From an uncultured Campylobacter sp. (lineage in GTDB: Bacteria; Campylobacterota; Campylobacteria; Campylobacterales; Campylobacteraceae), in NCBI RefSeq assembly GCF_938045535.1, contig NZ_CALIMQ010000036.1:1-8552 (forward strand): a stretch of DNA of 8,552 nucleotides, read 5' to 3'. The notes beneath the pieces are model-generated. The model was not told the origin of the DNA. It ran no database searches and saw only the letters and a list, made by a program, of their open reading frames with translations. Each line of letters begins with the position of its first letter. The stretch's first letter is position 1. Position numbers and translations under genes: made by a program. Positions 1-5,105 of the stretch are shown here, in pieces.

Positions 1-1
1 T

Positions 2-235
2 GTTCGTACGATTGTTGAAACTGTCACTTACACAGACGGAAAAGAGACAGGCCGTGAGGTGAAATCAAACACAATCACCACTCCAGCAGTAGATGAGATC
101 GTTGAAGTAGGAACTAAGAAAGTAGTAGCTCCAGTAGTTACAACGAAGGAAGAAACAAAGACAGAAGAAGTTGCCTTCCAAACTAAGGAAGTCACAAATT
201 CTGAACTTCCAGAAGGAACTCAATTTTTGCGATGA
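2..235 (+). pseudogene. Fragment of a Gram-positive G5-domain surface protein, cut at both ends
   Basis: Frame 2 is open from base 2 to a TGA at 233-235 (77 codons). The product starts VRTIVETVTYTDGKETGREV and includes TITTPAVDEIVEVGTKK, the typical end of a G5 domain. It continues through a Thr/Glu/Lys-rich linker into EVAFQTKEVTNSELPEGTQ, the start of a second G5 repeat. G5 domains occur in cell-wall proteins of streptococci and relatives, often IgA1/zinc metalloproteases and adhesins, and are linked to adhesion and N-acetylglucosamine binding. The second repeat stops after PEGTQ and is replaced by FLR-stop, so the true homology ends near base 223-226. Codon use (GAA, ACT, GTT, CCA rich) and about 42% GC differ from the downstream genes. 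No start, signal peptide or LPXTG is present. The G5 assignment is firm; the host genus is inferred. It cannot be a working gene here. Confidence 0.8.
221..231. other. Junction between streptococcal-type and Campylobacter-type DNA
   Basis: The G5 coding homology is lost in the stretch CAATTTTTGCG. From here on AAATTTT-type words and Campylobacter-like coding appear. No insertion-sequence end, integrase gene or attachment-like repeat is visible at the boundary, so an assembly or library chimera is favoured over transfer. The position is approximate to a few bases, because a short T-run could be shared by both parents. Confidence 0.6.
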
Positions 236-477
236 AGATTGGTATGATCTATTGCGATCCTTGTGGCAAGACTATAAATTTTCCTTTGAATCTTTGCAGA
301 GTTTGTAAATTTTTAAGATTTTTCAGCGCGCTTGGAATTTTATTGATTTTTGGATCGAGCTTGTCTTGTAGCTGGATTTGGCTTAGTACTGCGGCTAAAT
401 TTTACCATTTTAGGTTCATCGATCAAGCCTTTTACGCCGAGCCGATTATTATATGTAGCCTAATTTTGATATCTTAA
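232..477 (+). CDS. Small Cys-rich putative membrane protein, possibly 5'-truncated
   Basis: I do not recognise this 81-residue ORF. Near the N-terminus it has CDPCG, then about ten residues, then CRVC, which looks like a zinc-ribbon knuckle pair. Two hydrophobic stretches follow, about residues 31-52 and 69-80, suggesting a membrane protein. The reading frame stays open upstream of ATG 232 into the junction, and no Shine-Dalgarno precedes that ATG, so this may be the C-terminal part of a longer gene whose 5' end was replaced by the streptococcal fragment. ATG 244 is an alternative start, also without a ribosome site. GC is about 35%, lower than the later genes, yet it contains the local AAATTTTA-type words. 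Its stop lies 9 bases from the stop of the convergent gene on the other strand. It could also be non-coding; no function is assigned. Confidence 0.4.
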   Translation: MKIGMIYCDPCGKTINFPLNLCRVCKFLRFFSALGILLIFGSSLSCSWIWLSTAAKFYHFRFIDQAFYAEPIIICSLILIS

Positions 478-486
478 GGATCACGA

Positions 487-897
487 CTATAAGCTCTTAA
501 ATTCCATCTCCAGCTGCTTGCGCCAGTCTTGCAGCGAGCGCTCTGCGCTAGCGGCGTATTTTTCGATAAGTGCGTCCGTTTTATTTAGAAACTCAAATAG
601 CTTGCCCTCCCACACGGCGGGGTTTAGGTTGCTTTGATGCATCGTTTTGATGTAAACCAGCTCCTTACTAAGAGCCTCAAGCTCGTCTAGATAGCTCTCG
701 CGAGCGCTTTCGTCGCGCAGCTCTAGCCGCACAAGATCTCGCAGTTTGTCCTCCAAAATATCGCAAAATTTCATATACCTTTGCGAGCTAAGCTCGGGGT
801 CTGCGGCGTCTGCACGCGCGGAAGCCTTTTGGACCTGAAAATACACGAGCGCGCCCACCGCAAGGGCGACTGCGAACATCAAAGCGAAATTAGCCAT
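487..897 (-). CDS. Hypothetical membrane-anchored helical protein
   Basis: The product has 136 residues. Residues about 3-20 form one hydrophobic segment (MANFALMFAVALAVGALVYF), read as a membrane anchor or uncleaved signal anchor. The rest, from about residue 38, is charged and probably mostly helical with coiled-coil character, rich in Glu, Leu, Arg and Lys. I recognise no catalytic motif or family. The start is well supported: AAGGAGAA lies a few bases upstream of ATG. That site and the first codons lie inside the 3' end of rarD (8-base overlap), so the two are probably co-transcribed and translationally coupled. The basic residues just after the anchor (QKASAR) favour a cytoplasmic C-terminal part by the positive-inside rule, but with so short a protein this is weak. 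The pairing suggests, without proving, a role linked to the transporter. Confidence 0.8.
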   Translation of the reverse strand: MANFALMFAVALAVGALVYFQVQKASARADAADPELSSQRYMKFCDILEDKLRDLVRLELRDESARESYLDELEALSKELVYIKTMHQSNLNPAVWEGKLFEFLNKTDALIEKYAASAERSLQDWRKQLEMEFKSL

Positions 898-1762
898 TTT
901 TTCTCCTTAAGCCATCCAAGCCCACGACCGCGAGCCCGAACCAAATTAGCGAAAAGCTTAAAATTTTGTAACTCTCAAGCTCCTCGCCGTAGATAAATAC
1001 CGCGATTAGCATGCTCATACTAGGGCTGATGTACTGCATAAAGCCGATCGTGGATAGCGGCAGATACTGCGTGCTTACGGCGAAGGTAAGAAGCGGCAAA
1101 ATCGTAATCAGTCCGCTTGCAAACAGCAGCGCGCTGTTTACGTTAAAGCCGAAAGCGCCGCTTCCTTTTAGCGCGCAGTAGATCAGAAACGCAAGCGCGG
1201 GCAGCAGCATCAGCGCCGTTTCGCAAAACAGCCCCTCAAAGCTAGGTACTTTTACTTTTTTGCGTATGAGGCCGTAAAATGCAAAGCTAAGCGGCAGCAC
1301 GAGCGAGATTATCGGCAGCCTGCCTAGCGCGTAAATTTGCACGCCGATCGCCGCAAAGGCTAGCAGAAGAGAAAGCTTAGCCGCCGCGCTTAGCTGCTCG
1401 CGCAGAAATAAAGCACCCAAAAGCACCGAAAATAGCGGATTTATAAAATATCCGAGGCTCGTTGCCAAAATTTGATCGGAATTTACCGCGTAGATATAAA
1501 TGCCCCAGTTCGTGCTGATAAGTAGTCCTGTACAAAGCAGCGTGAGAGCGATTTTAGGGGTGCTAAGAAGCCGCGCGACATTTTTTAAGCGGTGTGTAAA
1601 GCAGAGAAAAACGAGCAGCAGCAGGAAGGACCAAACGACGCGATGCGCTAAAATTTGCACCGCATCCACGTCCTTTATGAGCTTGAAAAATATCGGAAAA
1701 ACGCCCCACATAACAAAGGTGGCAAGAGCAAACATTAGCCCTTTAGTGCGGTTTTCTTCCAT
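890..1762 (-). CDS. rarD: RarD protein, EamA/DMT-superfamily transporter
   Basis: A 290-residue inner-membrane protein with about ten hydrophobic helices, made of two EamA halves and of usual RarD length. Family-typical blocks are LAHRVVWS (38-45), NWGIYIYAVN (85-94) followed by ATSLGYFINPL (100-110), a basic RKK near 167, GLFCET (177-182), and STIGFMQYISPSMS (237-250) leading to FIYGEE. RarD is named for a chloramphenicol-sensitivity locus; its true substrate is generally not known, and drug/metabolite export is only the superfamily role. The start is supported by GGAAGG about 6 bases before ATG. It is the first gene of a two-gene unit with the unknown protein downstream (stop codon inside that gene) and is divergent from the DAHP synthase gene. 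I see no truncation. Confidence 0.92.
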   Translation of the reverse strand: MEENRTKGLMFALATFVMWGVFPIFFKLIKDVDAVQILAHRVVWSFLLLLVFLCFTHRLKNVARLLSTPKIALTLLCTGLLISTNWGIYIYAVNSDQILATSLGYFINPLFSVLLGALFLREQLSAAAKLSLLLAFAAIGVQIYALGRLPIISLVLPLSFAFYGLIRKKVKVPSFEGLFCETALMLLPALAFLIYCALKGSGAFGFNVNSALLFASGLITILPLLTFAVSTQYLPLSTIGFMQYISPSMSMLIAVFIYGEELESYKILSFSLIWFGLAVVGLDGLRRKNG

Positions 1763-1792
1763 AAAATTCCTTCCAAATTGCCTAAAGGCGCT

Positions 1793-1805
1793 ATTTTAAG
1801 ATTTT
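1793..1805 (-). promoter_or_regulatory. Possible -10 region for rarD
   Basis: Read on the minus strand, this gives AAAAAATCTTAAAAT. TAAAAT (1793-1798) is a fair -10 hexamer after a T/A-rich stretch, about 30 bases before the rarD ATG. It lies back-to-back with the stronger promoter of the DAHP synthase gene. The match is moderate in AT-rich DNA, so the call is tentative. Confidence 0.35.
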
Positions 1806-1819
1806 TTGGGTTAATAAAA

Positions 1820-1840
1820 GCTTATTTGGGTATAATCGCG
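1820..1840 (+). promoter_or_regulatory. Sigma70-type promoter of the DAHP synthase gene
   Basis: TTTGGGTATAAT contains a perfect TATAAT at 1831-1836 with a G three bases upstream and a T-rich stretch before it, as in the extended -10 promoters of Campylobacter, which often lack a conserved -35. Transcription would start around 1842-1844, leaving a leader of about 24 bases that carries AAGGAGG at 1856-1862. The leader is too short for a leader-peptide attenuator, so control by aromatic amino acids, if any, would have to act at the promoter or on the enzyme. Confidence 0.75.
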
Positions 1841-1866
1841 GGATTTACGAAATTTAAGGAGGGGCT

Positions 1867-3210
1867 ATGAGCTGGAGTAGGACATCGTGGAAAGATTATA
1901 AAATTTTACAGCAGCCGATCTATCAGGATGAAAGTGCGGTGCAGGCCGCTAAAGAGCGCCTTTACAAGCTGCCGCCGTTAATTTTTGCGGGCGAGGTTCG
2001 CAACCTAAAAGCCGAGCTCGCGCGCGCCAGCGAGGGCAAGTCGTTTTTGCTTCAAGGCGGCGATTGCGCTGAGAGCTTTAATGATTTTAGCGCGAATAAT
2101 ATCCGCGATATGTTTAAGGTAATGCTTCAAATGGCAATAATTCTTACTTTTGCAGCGGGGCGCCCCGTCGTGAAGGTAGGTCGTATCGCAGGGCAGTTTG
2201 CAAAGCCGCGCAGCAGCGATTTCGAGGAGGTTGGCGGCGTGAGCCTGCCTAGCTACCGCGGCGACATAATCAACGGATTTGAGTTTAACGAAGCGGCGCG
2301 CAAAGCAGATCCAGCTCGCATGATTGAGGCGTATCATCAAAGCGCTTCGACGCTGAATCTGCTGCGCGCCTTTTCTCGCGGCGGTCTTGCGAACCTGCAC
2401 GAGGTGCATAAGTGGAATTTGGGCTTTTTGAAAAAGGGCGAGTTGGAGGCTAAATTTAACGAGCTCAGCGATGAAATTTCGCGCACGCTTAAATTTATGG
2501 AGGCGTGCGGACTGAGTGCCGCTAACTCTCCGAGCCTTGCCGAGACGGTGCTTTACACCTCGCACGAGGCGCTGCTGCTGCACTACGAGGAGTGTCTGAC
2601 GCGCATCGACAGCACCAGCGGCGATTGGTACGATTGCTCGGCGCACATGCTTTGGATCGGCGAGCGCACGCGCGGCGCGGACGATGCGCATGTGCATTTT
2701 TTAAGCGGTATCAAAAACCCCCTCGGCGTCAAGATCGGCCCAAGCGGCACTGCGGATGAAATTTTGCGCCTTTGCGACAAGCTCAATCCGCAAAACGAAG
2801 CAGGCAGGCTAAACGTCATCATCCGCATGGGCGCGGATAAGATCGGCGCGAGGCTACCGCAAATTTTGCGCGAGCTAAAGCGCGAGGGCAGGGCGATCCT
2901 ATACAGCATCGATCCGATGCACGGCAACACCGTCAAGGCCGCCAACGGCTACAAAACGCGCGAGTTTTCTAAAATTTTAAGCGAGGTTCAGAGCTTTTTT
3001 GAGATCCACGCTGCGGAGGGCACGCACGCGGGTGGCATTCACCTTGAGATGACCGGTCAAAACGTCACTGAGTGCACGGGCGGCTCGTTTAACGTGACGC
3101 AAGAGACGCTAAAGCAGCGCTACGAAACACAGTGCGATCCGCGCCTAAACGCAGATCAGGCGCTGGAGCTTGCGTTTTTGCTCGCCGATAATCTAAAAAA
3201 GGCGGAATAA
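1867..3210 (+). CDS. aroF: Class II (plant-type) 3-deoxy-7-phosphoheptulonate synthase
   Basis: A 447-residue cytosolic enzyme that condenses phosphoenolpyruvate with erythrose 4-phosphate to DAHP, the entry step of the shikimate pathway to aromatic amino acids and folate. Class II blocks run in order: GGDCAES (64-70), AGQFAKPRS (108-116), SYRGDIING (129-137), HEVHKW (178-183), DCSAHMLWIGERTR (256-269), GIKNPLGVKIGP (281-292), SIDPMHGNT (347-355), GTHAGGIHLEMTGQNVTEC (385-403), QCDPRLN (422-428). By analogy with the Mycobacterium tuberculosis enzyme, the metal ligands would be Cys67, His352, Glu394 and Asp424, all present. The protein appears full length. Helicobacter and Campylobacter usually carry this class. 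The start has AAGGAGG four bases before ATG. It looks monocistronic, with its own promoter and terminator. The symbol varies (aroF, aroG, dhs1); the function is certain. Confidence 0.97.
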   Translation: MSWSRTSWKDYKILQQPIYQDESAVQAAKERLYKLPPLIFAGEVRNLKAELARASEGKSFLLQGGDCAESFNDFSANNIRDMFKVMLQMAIILTFAAGRPVVKVGRIAGQFAKPRSSDFEEVGGVSLPSYRGDIINGFEFNEAARKADPARMIEAYHQSASTLNLLRAFSRGGLANLHEVHKWNLGFLKKGELEAKFNELSDEISRTLKFMEACGLSAANSPSLAETVLYTSHEALLLHYEECLTRIDSTSGDWYDCSAHMLWIGERTRGADDAHVHFLSGIKNPLGVKIGPSGTADEILRLCDKLNPQNEAGRLNVIIRMGADKIGARLPQILRELKREGRAILYSIDPMHGNTVKAANGYKTREFSKILSEVQSFFEIHAAEGTHAGGIHLEMTGQNVTECTGGSFNVTQETLKQRYETQCDPRLNADQALELAFLLADNLKKAE

Positions 3211-3220
3211 TCCGCCTTTT
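3197..3220 (+). terminator. Intrinsic terminator overlapping the DAHP synthase stop codon
   Basis: AAAAGGCGGA (3197-3206) pairs perfectly with TCCGCCTTTT (3211-3220) around the 4-base loop ATAA. The stem has a GC-rich core followed by a T-run, as expected of a rho-independent terminator. The stop codon TAA (3208-3210) lies in the loop, so the last sense codons form the left arm. The A-run before the stem means it could also work on the minus strand. Confidence 0.85.
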
Positions 3221-3248
3221 ATCGCGCGGGAATTCTATCGCGGCTTGG

Positions 3249-3324
3249 AATTTAATCGTAGTTTTGGGCATTTTGACGCAAGTCGGCGCTACGACCGCGC
3301 TTTGCGCTTTAAATTTAATCGTAG
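3249..3324. repeat. Pair of 13-bp direct repeats, 63 bp apart
   Basis: AATTTAATCGTAG occurs exactly at 3249-3261 and 3312-3324. The sequence between the copies is not obviously duplicated. The spacing resembles that of the next repeat pair (62 bp). Confidence 0.6.
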
Positions 3325-3404
3325 CCTGGCGCGAGCGATTTTAAATTTACGCGGCTCTAAATGCGGCGGCTTCGGGCGCAGTTTCGGAGCGACCGAAATA
3401 TAGA

Positions 3405-3478
3405 CAATTGAAAATTATGGCTCGCGCGAAAACGTAATCTGCGTAAGCCCGCCGCCAAAATACGAGCAATTGAAAATT
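3405..3478. repeat. Pair of 12-bp direct repeats, 62 bp apart
   Basis: CAATTGAAAATT occurs exactly at 3405-3416 and 3467-3478. Similarity extends weakly leftwards over about 14 more bases (roughly GACCGAAATATAGA against CGCCAAAATACGAG). It may be a decayed tandem duplication of about 62 bp. Confidence 0.6.
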
Positions 3479-3536
3479 TTGCGGCGTCGCGCTGCCATAA
3501 AATTTCTTTTTGCAGGGGCTTTGAAAACTTCTTGGC

Positions 3537-3550
3537 GGCTAAATTTAGCC
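3537..3550. repeat. Perfect 14-bp palindrome
   Basis: GGCTAAATTTAGCC is a perfect palindrome centred on AAATTT. It could be a protein-binding site, but no gene start lies nearby, and palindromes around AAATTT are common in this region. Confidence 0.5.
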
Positions 3551-3609
3551 CCGTGAGCTCGCGGCTTAAAATTTTAAATCCGCCCTGTATGGAATTTTAA
3601 AATTTGCGC

Positions 3610-4005
3610 CGCCGTGAAATTTTAAAATTTAGCGCTAAATTTACGGCCCGCGGAATTTCATCTTTAAATTTCGCCGTGTAAATTTTGATCGCTCGCTGCT
3701 GTGGGCACGCCGCTTATCTGTGCATGTTCAAGCTAGCGGCAGACTAAGCGGTAAATGTAGCTACGCAAGCTCGCCTCCCTCTTTTTGCACATAGCAATAG
3801 AGAACGCCGCGCTATCTGCGGTATTCGGCATAAGTACGGTGCAAAAGCTCTTGCTTGAGATGGGCGCGACGAACGCACGCCGCCGCGGCGCGTGTTTCAT
3901 TGGCTCAAGAACTTTCGCTTAATCCTTGATGATGCGATAGATTAGGCGGAGTAGACTTCGTATCCGTTTAAAATTTCAGAGCGCTATTTCGCCGTGAAAT
4001 TTTAA
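3610..4005. repeat. Dispersed 16-bp repeat, two exact copies and one variant
   Basis: CGCCGTGAAATTTTAA is exact at 3610-3625 and 3990-4005. A variant, CGCCGTGTAAATTTTGA, starts near 3671. The first copy can fold with AAATTTACGGC at about 3637-3647 into an imperfect hairpin with one bulged base. Degenerate relatives occur around 4119-4150 (GCGGTGAAATTCC, GTCGTGCAAAATTT). This looks like a short intergenic repeat family. Confidence 0.55.
3845..3914. other. Potential long hairpin in the atypical non-coding stretch
   Basis: AAGCTCTTG (3845-3853) pairs with CAAGAACTT (3906-3914) with one mismatch. Alternatively CTTGAG (3854-3859) pairs perfectly with CTCAAG (3904-3909). The enclosed part is GC-rich and contains the palindrome CGCCGCGGCG (3881-3890). 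The two outer stems exclude each other. This may be a structured RNA or chance; I recognise no RNA family. Confidence 0.3.
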
Positions 4006-4029
4006 TAGAAAATCTATGCTTCTGTCGCT

Positions 4030-4048
4030 AAATTTCGGGTCGAAATTT
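4030..4048. repeat. Perfect 8-bp inverted repeat with 3-base loop
   Basis: AAATTTCG (4030-4037), GGT, CGAAATTT (4041-4048). A tight hairpin, mostly AT pairs, with no strong T-run next to it, so it is not a clear terminator. Confidence 0.5.
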
Positions 4049-4202
4049 TACCTTTTGAGTTTATGTCGCCTCGCCGCTATAAAATTCCATGTCTTAAATT
4101 TAAAGCAAAATTCTGCGGCGCGGTGAAATTCCAAAATTCCGTCGTGCAAAATTTATGCAGAATTTACGCGGAGTTCTTGCTACCGTGTGCTGCTTCACTT
4201 CG

Positions 4203-4574
4203 TTACTTTGAGCGCGGCTTATTAAGTTTTAGTGCGACTACGGCGATTGCGACGTTTGCGTCGTGCGTGATGCTAAGGCTTGCGGATTTGATATGAAATT
4301 TTTTACGGATTTTTTTACGGATTTTTAAATGCGGCGCGCCCAGGGCGTCTTTGTAAATTTTGGCGTCTTTAAAGCCGAATTCCGCGCCGATGCCGGTGCC
4401 TAGTGCCTTGCTAAGCGCCTCTTTGGCGGCATAGATGCCCGCGATACTTTCGTCGCGCAGCGCGGAGGAGCGCTCGGATTTTTTCAAAATACGCTTTAGA
4501 AATTTCGCGCCATATTTTGCGCGCAGCGCCGCGATCCTGCGCACTGCGGTTATGTCCGTGCCGATCTTTATCAC
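4203..4574 (-). CDS. acpS: Holo-[acyl-carrier-protein] synthase
   Basis: A 123-residue cytosolic enzyme that transfers 4'-phosphopantetheine from CoA to a serine of apo-ACP, activating fatty-acid synthesis. The N-terminal IGTDI (4-8) carries the expected Mg-binding Asp7, and YAAKEALSKALGTGIG (48-63) carries the second metal ligand Glu52 and the family signature. GAPHL (79-83) and SITHDANVAIAVV (101-113) complete the fold. Length is normal for AcpS. The start codon is GTG, 28 bases after the ppiB stop, with only a poor Shine-Dalgarno (GGGG), so translation is probably modest or depends on the upstream genes. It is the last gene of yebC-ppiB-acpS. Oddity: residues 84-92 (KIRKKIRKK) come from a perfect 12-bp tandem duplication that adds basic charge before the C-terminal strand. 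I see no terminator after it. Confidence 0.92.
   Translation of the reverse strand: MIKIGTDITAVRRIAALRAKYGAKFLKRILKKSERSSALRDESIAGIYAAKEALSKALGTGIGAEFGFKDAKIYKDALGAPHLKIRKKIRKKFHIKSASLSITHDANVAIAVVALKLNKPRSK
4301..4324. repeat. Perfect 2 x 12-bp tandem repeat inside acpS
   Basis: TTTTACGGATTT occurs twice head to tail (4301-4312 and 4313-4324). On the coding strand it gives a repeated Lys-Ile-Arg-Lys. Because the unit is 12 bases, gain or loss of a copy keeps the reading frame. The flanking T-runs make slippage plausible. Confidence 0.85.
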
Positions 4575-4602
4575 GGACGAACGCCCCGCGGTTTAAATTT
4601 AA

Positions 4603-5097
4603 TCACGATTGCAGGCTCTCTTTAATCTCGATGTCGATGATCTTATCGCCCTGTCTGATCGCGTCTAAAACCGCTAGGCTGGGCTGATCCACGATTTGTC
4701 CGAACACCGTGTGCATGCCGTCTAGGTGCGGCTGTGCGCTGTGGCAGACGAAAAACTGGCTTCCGCCCGTATCGCGCCCCGCGTGCGCCATCGATAGCGC
4801 GCCGCGCACGTGCTTGTGCTTTTGGCGGTCGCATTCGCACTTTATGCGCCAGCCGGGACCGCCCGTGCCGGTGCCGCGCGGGCAGCCGCCTTGGATTACG
4901 AAATTTGGGATCACGCGGTGAAAATTTAACCCCTTGTAAAATCCGCTACGCGCAAGGCTAGCGAAATTCGTAACCGCCTGCGGGGCTTCGTCACCGAAAA
5001 GCTCCAGCTTCATATCGCCCTTTTCGGTTTTGATAATGGCGTATTTATCGCGCGCCAAAGCCGCCGCGTCGATGTCGTAAATTTTTAAGCTTTCCAT
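4603..5097 (-). CDS. ppiB: Cyclophilin-type peptidyl-prolyl cis-trans isomerase
   Basis: A 164-residue protein-folding enzyme that speeds cis-trans isomerisation of proline peptide bonds. It has no signal peptide and is therefore predicted cytosolic. Cyclophilin blocks are GDMKLELFGDEAPQAVTNF (27-45), FHRVIPNFVIQGG (59-71), with Arg61 in the place of the catalytic arginine of human CypA and Gln69 conserved, GALSMAHAGRDTGGSQFF (99-116) and LDGMHTVFGQ (125-134). His124 stands where CypA has a tryptophan, as is common in bacterial members. A Cys/His-rich insert, KCECDRQKHKH (86-96), precedes the VRGALSM strand. The start is fixed by AGGAG, which overlaps the yebC stop 8 bases upstream, indicating operon membership and likely coupling. 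The enzyme class is sure; the ppiB symbol only marks the cytosolic type. Confidence 0.95.
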   Translation of the reverse strand: MESLKIYDIDAAALARDKYAIIKTEKGDMKLELFGDEAPQAVTNFASLARSGFYKGLNFHRVIPNFVIQGGCPRGTGTGGPGWRIKCECDRQKHKHVRGALSMAHAGRDTGGSQFFVCHSAQPHLDGMHTVFGQIVDQPSLAVLDAIRQGDKIIDIEIKESLQS

Positions 5098-5105
5098 TTT
5101 TTCTC

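Larger units (their letters stand above)
3221..4202. other. About 1 kb of gene-poor DNA with repeats and hairpins
   Basis: No ORF here has a convincing ribosome site, recognisable domains or sustained length; stops are scattered through all frames. The stretch is dominated by AAATTT, AAATTTTA and GCCGTGAAATTTT words set among GC-rich blocks, giving many short inverted repeats. From about 3690 to 3968 the AAATTT words disappear and the sequence looks different, perhaps a decayed gene or structured RNA. No tRNA- or rRNA-like sequence was seen. It lies between the terminator of the DAHP synthase gene and the 3' end of acpS, so it is downstream of both neighbours and is unlikely to be a promoter region for them. 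Confidence 0.7.

Noticed and set aside
1..480. Mobile-element boundary at the streptococcal join
   Set aside because: No terminal inverted repeats, target duplication, integrase or attachment-like sequence is visible; a chimeric join is simpler.
2005..2697. 230-residue ORF on the minus strand
   Set aside because: It lies fully opposite the certain DAHP synthase gene, has no domains or ribosome site, and is explained by GC-biased codon use on the other strand.
3089..3271. 60-residue minus-strand ORF
   Set aside because: It overlaps the DAHP synthase 3' end and its terminator, and has no recognisable features.
3690..3968. Resemblance of the smooth reading frame to an Rnf/Nqr-type membrane subunit
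   Set aside because: The similarity is only a vague impression over about 20 residues, with no start and no neighbouring rnf/nqr genes; not enough to name a family.
3221..4202. Possible CRISPR array
   Set aside because: The repeats are 12-16 bp, few, unevenly spaced and degenerate; no regular repeat-spacer pattern and no cas genes.
4063..4296. 77-residue plus-strand ORF
   Set aside because: It lies partly in the repeat-rich gap and partly antisense to acpS. Its Lys-Phe-rich sequence is just translated AAATTT words, and there is no ribosome site.
4643..4961. Several overlapping ORFs within the cyclophilin gene
   Set aside because: Arg/Pro/Cys-rich products typical of out-of-frame reading of GC-rich coding DNA.
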